Program-made: the position numbers and the translations under genes | Shown here: positions 52,726 to 62,020 of the stretch, one piece after another | Layout: the number at the start of each line of letters is the position of its first letter | How positions within the stretch are numbered: the first letter of the stretch is position 1 | The notes under the pieces: generated by a model | What the model was told of the DNA's origin: nothing | The model's input: the letters and a program-made list of their open reading frames with translations, nothing else | Database searches by the model: none | Assembly: GCA_934574045.1 (NCBI GenBank) | Contig: CAKTMK010000002.1 | Coordinates: forward strand, 46,988 to 110,987 | Direction: 5' to 3' | From: an uncultured Oscillibacter sp. | GTDB lineage: Bacteria > Bacillota > Clostridia > Oscillospirales > Oscillospiraceae | DNA length: 64,000 nucleotides

Positions 52726-53919
52726 TTACTTGTCCAGCAGGCACGCCACACCGGGAAGCTCCTTGCCCTCAAGGAACTCCAGCGACGCGCCGCCGCCGGT
52801 GGAAATGTGGGTGATCCGGTCGGCAAAGCCCAGCTGCTCCACCGCCGCGGCGCTGTCGCCGCCGCCCACGATGGTCACCGCGCCGCTCTCGGCCAGCGCC
52901 TGCGCCATGGCGCGGGTGCCGCCGGCAAACGCGTCGAACTCAAAAACGCCCATGGGGCCGTTCCACACGATGGTGCCCGCGCCCTTGACCGCATTGCAGA
53001 ACAGCTCCACGGTCTTGGGGCCGATGTCCAGCCCCTGCATATCGTCGGGGATGTCCATGGCGTCCACCGCCACCGGCTCGGCGTCCGGCGAAAATTCCTT
53101 GGCCGCCAGCGTATCCACCGGCAGAAGGAGCCTGACGCCCTTCTCCTGCGCCTTGGCGATCATCTCCAGCGCGTACTCCTGCTTGTCGGCCTCCAGCAGG
53201 GACTGGCCGATGGAGCCGCCCTTCGCCTTGGCGAAGGTATAGGCCATGCCGCCGCCGATGATGATGGTGTCCGCCTTGTTGAGCAGATTGTTGATAACGT
53301 TGATCTTGTCGCTGACCTTGGCGCCGCCCAGCACCGCCACGAAGGGCCGCTTGGGATCGTCCAGCGCCCGGCCCATGACCTCCAGCTCCTTGGCGACGAG
53401 GAAGCCGGACACAGCGGGCAGATAGGACGCCACGCCCACGGTGGACGCGTGCGCCCGGTGAACGGTGCCGAACGCGTCGGACACGAACAGCTCCGCAAGG
53501 GAGGCAAGCTCCTTGGCCAGCGCCGGGTCGTTCTTCGTCTCGCCCGGCTCGAACCGGGTGTTCTCCAGCAGCAGGATCTCGCCGGGCTTGAGCGCCGCGG
53601 CCTTGGCCTTGGCGTCCGGGCCGACGGTGTCAGCCGCGAAGAGGACCGGCCGGTCCAGAAGCTCGCTCAGCCGCTTGGCCACCGGGGCAAGGCTCAGCTC
53701 CGGCTTGCGCTCACCCTTGGGCTTTCCCAGATGGGAGCAGGCGATCACCGCCGCGCCGTTTTCCAGCAGGTAGCGGATGGTGGGCAGCGCCGCGACGATG
53801 CGCTTGTCGCTGGTGATGGCCCCCGTCTCCTTATCCTGCGGCACGTTGAAGTCGCACCGGAGCAGGACCTTCTTTCCGTGCACATCCACGTCCTGCACCG
53901 TTTTTTTGCTGTAATTCAT
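52726..53919 (-). CDS. pgk: Phosphoglycerate kinase
   Basis: Makes ATP from 1,3-bisphosphoglycerate. 397 residues: [18 protein letters not shown] at the N-terminus, [35 protein letters not shown] at the domain junction, [13 protein letters not shown] and the nucleotide loop [13 protein letters not shown] near the end. Start at ATG 53919 behind GGAGGAAATGT; a longer open frame upstream has no ribosome site. First of the three glycolytic genes here; gap (glyceraldehyde-3-phosphate dehydrogenase) and eno are not in the window. Confidence 0.96.
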   Translation of the reverse strand: MNYSKKTVQDVDVHGKKVLLRCDFNVPQDKETGAITSDKRIVAALPTIRYLLENGAAVIACSHLGKPKGERKPELSLAPVAKRLSELLDRPVLFAADTVGPDAKAKAAALKPGEILLLENTRFEPGETKNDPALAKELASLAELFVSDAFGTVHRAHASTVGVASYLPAVSGFLVAKELEVMGRALDDPKRPFVAVLGGAKVSDKINVINNLLNKADTIIIGGGMAYTFAKAKGGSIGQSLLEADKQEYALEMIAKAQEKGVRLLLPVDTLAAKEFSPDAEPVAVDAMDIPDDMQGLDIGPKTVELFCNAVKGAGTIVWNGPMGVFEFDAFAGGTRAMAQALAESGAVTIVGGGDSAAAVEQLGFADRITHISTGGGASLEFLEGKELPGVACLLDK

Positions 53920-54012
53920 ACATTTCCTCCCTGTGCTTTTCAAATGATCCGCGCGCCGCGCCACCGGCGCGGGCGGCTGTACGCTAGTATGTCCGCCGGG
54001 CCGCCGTCCGTT

Positions 54013-54504
54013 TCACGGCTCCTCCGCCATGGACCCCCGGTCCAAAAGGCCGGGAAAGCCGGTCTGGCGCAGCGCCTCGTATACGCAGACGGCCACCGTG
54101 TTGGAGAGATTCAGGCTCCGGGCCTGCGCCCGCATGGGCAGCCGGATGCACCGGTCCGCGTGGGCGCGGCGGAACGCCTCCGGCAGGCCCGCCGTCTCCT
54201 TTCCGAAAAAGAGCCAGCACCCGTCCCGAAACTGCGCCTCCTGATAGGAGCGGGGCGCCTTCGTGGTGGTCAGCCAGATGTCCTGCGCGTCCGGATTGCG
54301 GCGGAAGAAGTCCTCCAGACCGTCATAGTCGAAGATCTCCACCAGATGCCAGTAATCCAGCCCGGCCCGCTTCACCGCCCGGTCCGAGATGTCGAACCCC
54401 AGCGGGCGGATCAGGTGGAGCCGCGCGCCGGTGGCGGCGCAGGTGCGGGCGATGTTCCCGCAGTTCTGCGGGATCTCCGGCTCCACAAGAACGACGTTCA
54501 GCAT
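54013..54504 (-). CDS. trmL: tRNA (cytidine/uridine 2'-O)-methyltransferase TrmL
   Basis: SPOUT methyltransferase of 163 residues that methylates ribose at wobble position 34 of leucine tRNAs. Family signatures: NVVLVEPEIPQNCGNIARTC at the start, LHLIRPLGFDISDRAVKRAG, LDYW, FFGKETAGLPE and LNLSNTVAVCVYEALRQ forming the AdoMet knot. Start ATG 54504 is preceded by GGAGGGG. It has its own promoter and is divergent from the GlmU-like gene. Confidence 0.93.
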   Translation of the reverse strand: MLNVVLVEPEIPQNCGNIARTCAATGARLHLIRPLGFDISDRAVKRAGLDYWHLVEIFDYDGLEDFFRRNPDAQDIWLTTTKAPRSYQEAQFRDGCWLFFGKETAGLPEAFRRAHADRCIRLPMRAQARSLNLSNTVAVCVYEALRQTGFPGLLDRGSMAEEP

Positions 54505-54535
54505 ACGATCCCCTCCATCCGGCATGAACGGCTCC

Positions 54536-54564
54536 ATTGTAATCCATTACCTGCACAAATTCAA
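54536..54564 (-). promoter_or_regulatory. trmL promoter
   Basis: Minus strand: -35 TTGAAT, 17-bp spacer, -10 TACAAT, 32 bp before the start codon. The remaining 200 bp of this 358-bp divergent gap is AT-rich and holds no gene. Confidence 0.7.
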
Positions 54565-54759
54565 CCTCTCTATAAAAGAAAATCGTTTTTTTCGGAGAAA
54601 ATCACTACAAAACCGCCTGAAATTCTGCAAAATGCCGAACAGGGTAACAAATTGGCCGGGAAACTGCGTGCTTTTCCGACATTTTTTATGCAAAGCGGCC
54701 CCCGTCCCGGCGTATCCGGAATTTTTTCTATCAAATTGTAAGGAAACACTGGATTTTCC

Positions 54760-54777
54760 TTAAATCTTTGCTATAAT
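54760..54777 (+). promoter_or_regulatory. Promoter of the GlmU-like gene
   Basis: Perfect -10 TATAAT at 54772-54777 with only a weak -35 upstream (TGGATT about 16 bp before). An inverted GGAAA...TTTTCC flanks the -35 region. Confidence 0.5.
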
Positions 54778-54862
54778 AGCCTTGCGACAGGCCGCCGCGG
54801 CAGGTTCCGGCGGCCCGCGGGGCGGCGCCGCCCCGCAGATCTTTCTCAGGGAGGGGATACCG

Positions 54863-55972
54863 ATGCAGCATAATCGCGCAGTCATTTTCCTGACGGCCTC
54901 CCCGGACCCGGACCGGAAAAAACCGCTGATGCTGGAAGACGTTCTTTTCTGCCCCATCCTGACGTGGGTGGCCCGCAAACTGACGGCTGACGGCGTGGAG
55001 CGGTTTTTTGCTGTCTGCGGCCCGGAATACGCCGACGAGGTCCGCGCCTGTCTGCCGGAGGGGGCCGTGGTCTCCGACCGGCACGAGGAGCTTTTGGACT
55101 TTGTCTCCGGCGAGGGCCGGGTGACGGTGATCCCCCGGGCGGCCGTTCCGGCGGAGCGGGCCGGCGAGGGGTATGTCTACTCCGCCGATGGCTCCGCGCT
55201 GGCGGAGGGCTGGAAGCGGGCCGCGTCCATCTTCGTGCAGGACGTGGATGGCGAGCGGGGCTGGATCGGCCTGAACTCTCTGGAGGACATCCAGAGCGTG
55301 GAGCTGCACCTGCGGGACGAGATCGTCCGCAGGCACATGGCCCGGGGCGTGCGCTTCCTCGATCCCGCCGCCGTGTATATCGACCCCCGGGTGGAGATCG
55401 GCCGGGGGACGTTCGTCCTGCCCGGGACCATCCTGCGGGGCAATACCCGCATCGGCGAGAACTGCACCCTCGGCCCCAACGCCATGGTGCGGGACTGCGC
55501 CGTGGGCGATGGGACGGAGATCAACGCCTCCCAGATCAACGAGTCCACCGTGGGCAGCCGGACCCATGTGGGGCCGTTTGCCTATATCCGGCCCAACTCC
55601 CACATCGGGGATGAGGTGAAGGTGGGCGACTTTGTGGAGGTGAAAAACTCCACCGTCGGCGACGGGACGAAGATCTCCCACCTGACCTATGTGGGCGACA
55701 GCGACGTGGGCCGGAAGGTGAACTTCGGCTGCGGCACCGTCACCACCAATTACGACGGCTTTAAAAAGTACCGCTGCACCATCGGAGACAGCGCTTTCAT
55801 CGGCTGCAACACGAATCTGGTCGCCCCCGTCTCCGTGGGCGAGGGCAGCTATATCGCCGCGGGCGCCACGATCACGAAGGACGTACCCGCCGACGCGCTG
55901 GCTGTGGCCCGGGTCCGGCAGGAGAACAAGGACGGCTGGGCCGCCCGCCGGCGGCGGATGCACGGGAAATGA
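54863..55972 (+). CDS. GlmU-like N-acetyltransferase lacking a working pyrophosphorylase domain
   Basis: 369 residues against ~455 for GlmU. The C-terminal ~210 residues are a left-handed beta-helix acyltransferase much like GlmU: VEIGRGTFVLPGTILRGNTR, VGPFAYIRPNSHIGDEVKVG, EVKNSTVGDGTKISHLTYVG (catalytic His in SHLTY) and GCGTVTTNYDGFKKYR. The first ~140 residues only faintly recall the uridylyltransferase fold and lack its GxGTRM loop. So acetylation of glucosamine-1-phosphate is plausible but UDP transfer is not; a separate uridylyltransferase would be needed. Start behind GGAGGGG. prs follows by 66 bp, the usual glmU-prs order. Confidence 0.85.
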   Translation: MQHNRAVIFLTASPDPDRKKPLMLEDVLFCPILTWVARKLTADGVERFFAVCGPEYADEVRACLPEGAVVSDRHEELLDFVSGEGRVTVIPRAAVPAERAGEGYVYSADGSALAEGWKRAASIFVQDVDGERGWIGLNSLEDIQSVELHLRDEIVRRHMARGVRFLDPAAVYIDPRVEIGRGTFVLPGTILRGNTRIGENCTLGPNAMVRDCAVGDGTEINASQINESTVGSRTHVGPFAYIRPNSHIGDEVKVGDFVEVKNSTVGDGTKISHLTYVGDSDVGRKVNFGCGTVTTNYDGFKKYRCTIGDSAFIGCNTNLVAPVSVGEGSYIAAGATITKDVPADALAVARVRQENKDGWAARRRRMHGK

Positions 55973-56038
55973 TCCCGCGCGCACACGAGAACAAATGTGT
56001 TCCAACTCATTTTTAAATAGTAGAAAGAGGGCGTTGTT

Positions 56039-56998
56039 ATGATTTCTCACGGCAAGGATGTCAAGGTATTCTGCGGCAACTCCAATCCGCAGCTGGCGGC
56101 GGAGATCTGCAAGCTGATGGGGACCAAGCTGGGCGAATCCGAGGTGGGGACTTTCTCCGACGGCGAGATCTTCGTCTCCCTGTATGAAACGGTGCGCGGC
56201 AGCGACGTGTTCGTGGTGCAGTCCACGTCCTCGCCCGTCAACGGCAATCTGATGGAGCTGCTCATCATGATCGACGCGCTCAAGCGCGCCTCCGCCGGCC
56301 GCATCACCGCCGTCATGCCGTATTACGGCTATGCCCGGCAGGACCGCAAGGCCAAGGCCCGCGACCCCATCACCGCCAAGCTGGTGGCCAATATGCTCAC
56401 CGCCGCCGGCGCGGACCGCGTGCTGACCATGGACCTGCACGCCTCCCAGATCCAGGGCTTTTTCGACATTCCCGTGGATAATCTGGCCGGCAATCCCATC
56501 TTCGTGGATTACTACGCCAAGAAGTTCGGCGCCAACTGCGAGAACATGATGGTCGTCTCTCCCGACGTGGGCAGCGTGGCCCGCGCCCGCGCCTTCGCCC
56601 AGAAGCTGCACATGAATCTGGCCATCGTGGACAAGCGCCGCCAGAAGGCCAACAGCTGCGAGGTCATGAACGTCATCGGCGACGTGCGCGGCATGGACTG
56701 CATCATTTTCGACGACATGGTGGATACCGGCGGATCTCTGTGCAACGCGGCGCAGGCCCTGATCGACGTGGGCGGCGCCAAGAGCGTCCACGCCTGCGCC
56801 AGCCACGGCGTCCTCTCCGGCCCCGCCATCGAGCGCATCAACAACAGCTGCATCACGGAGCTGGCCCTGCTGGACACCATCGCCCCCATTGAGGCGGGCA
56901 AGTCCGACAAGATCAAGTACCTCCCCGTGGCCCCCATGTTTGCCGAGGCCATCGAGCGCATCTATCAGGAGGTCTCCATCTCCAAGCTGTTCCGCTGA
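56039..56998 (+). CDS. prs: Ribose-phosphate pyrophosphokinase
   Basis: Makes PRPP from ribose-5-phosphate and ATP for purine, pyrimidine, histidine and tryptophan synthesis. 319 residues with VFCGNSNPQLAAEICKLMG, FSDGEIFVSLYETVRGSDVF, YYGYARQDRKAKARDPITAK (ATP flexible loop), DLHASQIQGFFDIPVDNL and the PRPP-binding loop CIIFDDMVDTGGSLCNAAQ. Class I enzyme, phosphate-activated in relatives. Second gene of the GlmU-like-prs-pth-mfd-lepB series. Confidence 0.97.
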   Translation: MISHGKDVKVFCGNSNPQLAAEICKLMGTKLGESEVGTFSDGEIFVSLYETVRGSDVFVVQSTSSPVNGNLMELLIMIDALKRASAGRITAVMPYYGYARQDRKAKARDPITAKLVANMLTAAGADRVLTMDLHASQIQGFFDIPVDNLAGNPIFVDYYAKKFGANCENMMVVSPDVGSVARARAFAQKLHMNLAIVDKRRQKANSCEVMNVIGDVRGMDCIIFDDMVDTGGSLCNAAQALIDVGGAKSVHACASHGVLSGPAIERINNSCITELALLDTIAPIEAGKSDKIKYLPVAPMFAEAIERIYQEVSISKLFR

Positions 56999-57161
56999 GA
57001 GGAGACCGCCGCGCCTTCGCAGAGACCGGGCGGGCCGCGCGGCCGCCGTTTTGAATCACGTTTCAGCAAGGCGGGAAAGGCAACTTTCCCGCCCTGTTGG
57101 GCTTTCCGGGCCGGCGCGCAGCCGCCGGAGCCGCACAGAGAAAAGCAAGGAGACCTTCGCT

Positions 57162-57761
57162 ATGCTGTTTGAAAATCGCTCCTCGGGGGCGGACTGGATC
57201 CTGGCCGGGCTGGGCAACCCCGGCGAGAAGTACGCAAAGACCCGGCACAATATGGGCTTTCTCACCGTGGACCTGCTGGCGGAAAAGCAGGGCGTGAAGC
57301 TCAACAAGGTGAAGTTCAAGGCCGCATACAATATCCTGCGCTTCGGCGGCGCGCGGGTGCTGGTCATGAAGCCCCAGACCTTCATGAACCTCTCCGGCGA
57401 GGCCGTGCGCGAGGCGGCGCAGTTTTACAAGATCCCGCCGGAGCACGTTCTGGTGATCTATGACGACGTGTCCCTCCCCGTTGGCAAGCTGCGGGTCCGT
57501 CCCTCCGGCTCTGCCGGCGGGCACAACGGCATCAAGAACATCATCGCCCATCTGGGGACCGACCGCTTCCCCCGCATCAAGATCGGCGTGGGCGACCCCG
57601 GCGGCACCGGCGAGGACCGGGACATGATCGACTGGGTCATCGGCGTCCCCTCGCAGGCGGACCGGAAGATCCTGCTGGACACGTTCTCCCGCGCCATCGA
57701 CGCGGCGGCCTGCATCATCGAAAACGACGGCTGCCAGAAGGCCATGAACGATTTTAACTGA
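57162..57761 (+). CDS. pth: Peptidyl-tRNA hydrolase
   Basis: Frees tRNA from drop-off peptidyl-tRNAs. 199 residues: AGLGNPGEKYAKTRHNMGF (catalytic His in HNMGF), KPQTFMNLSGEAVREAAQFY, VIYDDVSLPVGKLRVRPSGSAGGHNGIKN cut at the family block, and RIKIGVGDP. Start at ATG 57162 after AAGGAG; it follows prs by 163 bp, a gap with a GGCGGGAAAG / CTTTCCCGCC hairpin (57070-57093) lacking a T-run. mfd follows 72 bp later. Confidence 0.95.
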   Translation: MLFENRSSGADWILAGLGNPGEKYAKTRHNMGFLTVDLLAEKQGVKLNKVKFKAAYNILRFGGARVLVMKPQTFMNLSGEAVREAAQFYKIPPEHVLVIYDDVSLPVGKLRVRPSGSAGGHNGIKNIIAHLGTDRFPRIKIGVGDPGGTGEDRDMIDWVIGVPSQADRKILLDTFSRAIDAAACIIENDGCQKAMNDFN

Positions 57762-57833
57762 GCGCTCCCCGCGCGGTCCCGCGCAGAGGGGCGGGACCGC
57801 GCCGCGCCGAACGCGGCGCTTTGAGGAAGGGCT

Positions 57834-60800
57834 ATGGAACAACTGCTGAAAAAACTCAACGAGCTGCCGGAGCTGCGGGAGGCCGCGGCCTGTCTGGAAA
57901 ATGGAAAAAGTCCGGTGGCGCTCTCCGGCGTGCAGAGCGCCCAGCGGGCCGCCGTGGGCGCGGCCATCGCCGCGGCGCTGGGCCGTCCGGCGGTCTTTGT
58001 CTGCGGGGACGAGCAGGAGGTCCGGCGTCTAGCCGGGGATCTGCGCACTCTGACGGGGCAGGAGCCGGTGACGCTGCTGGGCCGGGAGTGGCAGTTCCGC
58101 CCGGGGGCGGTGGCCTCCCGCGCGTGGGAGCAGAACCGGCTGGCGGCGCTGTACGCCCTGTCCGCCGGAAAGGCCCCGGTCTGCGTGGCCGCGGCGGACG
58201 CGCTGATGGTCCGCACGCTCCCGCCCGAAAAGCTCCGCTCCGCCGTCCGCACGCTGAAAGTGGGCGCGCGGCTGGATCTCGCCGAGCTCTCCGCCCAGCT
58301 CACCGCCGCGGGCTATACCCGCTGCGAGCAGGTGGAGGGCGCGGGGCAGTTCGCCGTGCGCGGCGGCATTCTGGACGTGTTCTCCCCCCTGATGGACCAG
58401 CCCGTCCGCTGCGAGCTGTTTGACGACGAGATCGACTCCATGGGCGCGTTTGACACCGCCAGCCAGCGCCGGGTGAAGAACCTGCGCTCCGCGCTGCTGC
58501 TGCCCGCTGCGGAGGTCCTGCCCCATCAGGCCCCCGGCGGGCTGGAGGGCCTTGCCGCCGCGCTGGAGAAGGAAGCGGAAAAGCTGGAAAAGCGGGGGCC
58601 GTCCCCCGCCGCGCAGACGCTGCGGGGCGATGCCGAGCGCCTGCGGGAGGGGAGCGTCCCCGGCGGCATGGACCGATATCTGTGCGCCGTGTACCCCCGG
58701 GCCGCGTGGGGCGCGGACTATCTCCCCGCCGACGCGGCGGTGTTCCTCAGCGAGACCGCCCGCGTGGAAGAGCGCGTCAAGGGCTTTTCCCTTCAGGCCA
58801 AGCAGGATACCGAGGCCCTGCTGGAGGCCGGAGCGCTGGCGGGCGCGTTCTCCCGCCTGACCATGAGCGGCGAGGAGCTGTACGCCCGGCTGGCGGACTT
58901 CCCCACGGTGATGGAGTCCTCCCTGCCCACGTCCCGCTATCCCATCCCGCCCAAGTCGCTGGCGAACATCACGGCAAAGCAGCTCCCCTCCTACGGCGGC
59001 AGTCTTGAGACCGCAGCGGAGGACCTGAAGCACTACCGCGCGGCGGGCTACGGCGTCCTCATCCTCTGCGGCGGCGAGGCCCGGGCGAAAAACCTCCTGC
59101 GCATTCTGGAGGAGCGGGACATCCCCGCCGCGCTGGACCTTGAGAATCGGGCTATGCCCGCCCCCGGCGAGGTCCGGCTGACCTCCGGCGCGCTGAACGC
59201 GGGCAGCGAGTGGCCCCAGCTGCGGCTGGCGGTGCTGACGGAGGGGCAGCTGGCCCCCACCGCCCGGAAACGGGGCCGTCCGAAGAAGGACGCAGGGCGG
59301 CAGAAGCTCCAGTCCTTCACGGACCTGTCCCCCGGCGATCTGGTGGTCCACGTGCAGCACGGCGTGGGCCGCTTCGCGGGCATCGAGAAGATGCCGGTGG
59401 ACGGCGTGGAAAAGGACTATATCAAGATCGACTACGCCGCGGGCGACTGCCTGTACGTCCCCGTCACGGCGCTGGATCAGGTCAGCAAGTATATCGGCGG
59501 CGGCGAGGACGGCGTTCACGTCCGGCTCAACAAGCTGGGCGGCACGGAGTGGGCAAAGTCCAAATCCCGGGCCAAGGCCGCGGCCAAGGACCTTGCCAAG
59601 GGGCTGATCGCCCTGTACGCCGCGCGGCAGAAGCAGCCCGGCTTCGCCTTCTCGCCGGACTCCCCGTGGCAGCGGGAGTTCGAGGACGCGTTCCCCTATC
59701 CGGAAACGGACGACCAGCTCCGGGCCGTGGAGGAGATCAAGGCCGACATGGAGCGTCCCCGCCCCATGGACCGGCTGCTCTGCGGCGACGTGGGATACGG
59801 CAAAACGGAGGTGGCCCTCCGGGCCGTGATGAAATGTGTGCTGGACGGGAAGCAGGCGGCCATCCTCGTCCCCACCACCATTCTGGCCCAGCAGCACTAC
59901 GCCACGGCCATGAGCCGCTTCGCGGGCTTTCCCGTCACCATCGAGGTCCTCTCCCGCTTCACCACGGCCAAGGAGCAGAAGCGCATTCTGGAGGCGCTGG
60001 CCGCCGGGCGGGTGGACGTGCTGGTGGGGACCCACAAGCTGCTTCAAAAGTCGGTGAAATTTAAGGATCTGGGCCTTCTGGTCATTGACGAGGAGCAGCG
60101 CTTCGGCGTGACCCACAAGGAGCGCCTGCGGGAGATGGCCAAGCAGGTGGACACCCTCACTCTCTCCGCCACCCCCATCCCCCGGACGCTGAACATGGCC
60201 CTCTCCGGTCTGCGGGATATGTCCACCATCGCCGAGCCGCCGGCCGACCGCCAGCCGGTGCAGACCTACGTGCTGGAGCACGACTGGGACGTGATCGCCG
60301 ACGCCATCCGCCGGGAGCTGGACCGGGGCGGGCAGGTCTATTACCTGCACAACCGGGTGGAGTCCATCAACGCCGCGGCGGGGCGGCTCCAGAAGCTGCT
60401 GGGGCCGGAGGCCCGCATCGTCACCGGCCACGGGAAGATGACCGAGCAGGAGCTTTCCGACGTGATGAGCCGCATGATCGAGGGCGAGGCGGACATTCTC
60501 GTCTGCACCACCATCATCGAAACAGGCATTGATATCCCGAACGTGAATACACTGGTCATCGAGGACGCGGATAAGATGGGTCTCGCCCAGCTCCACCAGC
60601 TCCGGGGCCGCATCGGCCGCAGCACCCGCCGGGCCTACGCCTATCTGACCTACCGCCCCGGCAAGATCCTGCAGGAGACGGCCAGCAAGCGGCTGGGCGC
60701 CATCCGGGAGTACGTGGAGTTCGGCTCCGGCTTCAAGATCGCCATGCGGGATCTGGAGATCCGGGGCGCGGGCAACCTGCTGGGGCCGGAACAGTCGGGC

Positions 60801-61361
60801 TATATGATGAGCGTGGGCTATGACCTGTACCTGAAGCTGCTGGAGGAGGCGGTGCTGGAGGAAAAGGGCCAGCAGCCCGTCACCGAGGTGAAGTGCACCG
60901 CCGACCTGACGGTGAACGCCCACCTGCCGGAGCGGTATATCCCCTCGGCGGAGCAGCGGATGGATCTTTACCGCCGCATCGCCGCCATCCGCACGCCGGA
61001 GGATTCCGGCGAGCTGCTGGACGAACTGATGGACCGGTACGGCGACCCGCCCCGGCCCGTTCTGGCGCTGCTGGACGTGGCGCTGCTGCGGGCGTCCGCT
61101 CAGGCGGCGGGCGTGTCCGATCTGAGCCAGAAGGGCGACCGGCTGCGCCTGACGCTGGGCGCGTTCCACCCGGAGGCGCTGGCGGCGGTGTGCGCCCTGC
61201 CGAAATACCGGCGGCTGCTGACGCTCAACGCCGGAGAGGTCCCCGCGCTGACGCTCCAGCTCCGCCCCGGCGCGGACGTCCTGGAGACCGCCTCCGCGCT
61301 GGTGGAGGATCTGCGCCTTGCCGCGCAGGATACAAAAGAGGAGGAAAACGGCCATGTCTGA
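57834..61361 (+). CDS. mfd: Transcription-repair coupling factor
   Basis: Removes stalled RNA polymerase and recruits UvrA. 1175 residues, normal size. Order: UvrB-homology module (~1-350; VRGGILDVFSPLMDQPVRCE), RNA-polymerase-interaction domain (~480-560; LSPGDLVVHVQHGVGRFAG), a RecG-like helicase with Walker A GDVGYGKTEVAL, DEEQRFG, TLSATPIPRTLNMAL and ETGIDIPNVNTLV, RIGRSTRRAYAYLTY, and a C-terminal UvrA-binding region. Ends eight bases inside lepB. Standard member of the pth-mfd gene order in Firmicutes. Confidence 0.97.
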   Translation: MEQLLKKLNELPELREAAACLENGKSPVALSGVQSAQRAAVGAAIAAALGRPAVFVCGDEQEVRRLAGDLRTLTGQEPVTLLGREWQFRPGAVASRAWEQNRLAALYALSAGKAPVCVAAADALMVRTLPPEKLRSAVRTLKVGARLDLAELSAQLTAAGYTRCEQVEGAGQFAVRGGILDVFSPLMDQPVRCELFDDEIDSMGAFDTASQRRVKNLRSALLLPAAEVLPHQAPGGLEGLAAALEKEAEKLEKRGPSPAAQTLRGDAERLREGSVPGGMDRYLCAVYPRAAWGADYLPADAAVFLSETARVEERVKGFSLQAKQDTEALLEAGALAGAFSRLTMSGEELYARLADFPTVMESSLPTSRYPIPPKSLANITAKQLPSYGGSLETAAEDLKHYRAAGYGVLILCGGEARAKNLLRILEERDIPAALDLENRAMPAPGEVRLTSGALNAGSEWPQLRLAVLTEGQLAPTARKRGRPKKDAGRQKLQSFTDLSPGDLVVHVQHGVGRFAGIEKMPVDGVEKDYIKIDYAAGDCLYVPVTALDQVSKYIGGGEDGVHVRLNKLGGTEWAKSKSRAKAAAKDLAKGLIALYAARQKQPGFAFSPDSPWQREFEDAFPYPETDDQLRAVEEIKADMERPRPMDRLLCGDVGYGKTEVALRAVMKCVLDGKQAAILVPTTILAQQHYATAMSRFAGFPVTIEVLSRFTTAKEQKRILEALAAGRVDVLVGTHKLLQKSVKFKDLGLLVIDEEQRFGVTHKERLREMAKQVDTLTLSATPIPRTLNMALSGLRDMSTIAEPPADRQPVQTYVLEHDWDVIADAIRRELDRGGQVYYLHNRVESINAAAGRLQKLLGPEARIVTGHGKMTEQELSDVMSRMIEGEADILVCTTIIETGIDIPNVNTLVIEDADKMGLAQLHQLRGRIGRSTRRAYAYLTYRPGKILQETASKRLGAIREYVEFGSGFKIAMRDLEIRGAGNLLGPEQSGYMMSVGYDLYLKLLEEAVLEEKGQQPVTEVKCTADLTVNAHLPERYIPSAEQRMDLYRRIAAIRTPEDSGELLDELMDRYGDPPRPVLALLDVALLRASAQAAGVSDLSQKGDRLRLTLGAFHPEALAAVCALPKYRRLLTLNAGEVPALTLQLRPGADVLETASALVEDLRLAAQDTKEEENGHV

Positions 61362-61983
61362 AGAACTGAACCCGTCCCCGGAGACGCCGCAGGAGCCGTC
61401 CGGCGCGCCGGAGACCGCCGGCGGGCGCAAGAAGGAGCTGACCTTCCGCGCCTTCTGGAAAAATTACGGCTATCTTTTCACCACGGTGATCGTGATGGTC
61501 ATTCTGTTCCGCGGGATCTTCCTGTTGGGCTATGTCACCAGCGGGTCCATGGAGACGACCCTGCCCACCCGCTCCGTGTTTCTGAGCTGGCGGCTGAGCT
61601 ATCTGGTGGGCGACCCGATGCCGGAGCGGGGCAGCATCGTCCTGTTCGACAGCGACGAGCTGGACCAGACGCTGGTGAAGCGGGTGGTAGGCTTGCCCGG
61701 CGAGACCGTGTCCTTTCAGGACGGACAGGTGCTGATCGACGGCGTGGCGCTGGAGGAGAAGTACCTGCCCGTGCAGGGGATCACCTATCCCCTCAGCGAC
61801 GGTGACACGTTCACCGTGCCGGAGGGCTGCGTCTTTCTGCTGGGCGACCACCGGGACAACTCGCTGGACAGCCGCTTCTGGCAGGAGCCGTTCATCCCCG
61901 TTTCCAATATCCGTTCCCGGGCGCTGGTGGATATCTCCCTGCTGCCGGGGAACTCGTGGCTCGGCGTGCGCCGGGTGGGCTGA
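61354..61983 (+). CDS. lepB: Signal peptidase I
   Basis: Cuts signal peptides outside the membrane. 209 residues with one N-terminal membrane helix (~38-60) after a Pro/Glu-rich cytoplasmic lead. Catalytic Ser65 in TSGSMETTL and Lys109 in LVKRVVGLPGE, plus GDHRDNSLDSRFW (box E). Start ATG 61354 behind GAGGAGG, overlapping the mfd stop by eight bases, so translation is probably coupled. The foldase-like lipoprotein gene comes 37 bp later. Confidence 0.94.
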   Translation: MSEELNPSPETPQEPSGAPETAGGRKKELTFRAFWKNYGYLFTTVIVMVILFRGIFLLGYVTSGSMETTLPTRSVFLSWRLSYLVGDPMPERGSIVLFDSDELDQTLVKRVVGLPGETVSFQDGQVLIDGVALEEKYLPVQGITYPLSDGDTFTVPEGCVFLLGDHRDNSLDSRFWQEPFIPVSNIRSRALVDISLLPGNSWLGVRRVG

Positions 61984-62020
61984 ACGCGCCGCCCGCCCCG
62001 CCGGGAGAAAGGAGCTGCTT

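Noticed and set aside
58029..61430. 1,100-residue open frame on the minus strand opposite mfd
   Set aside because: Mirror of mfd codon bias; the plus-strand mfd has every helicase motif.
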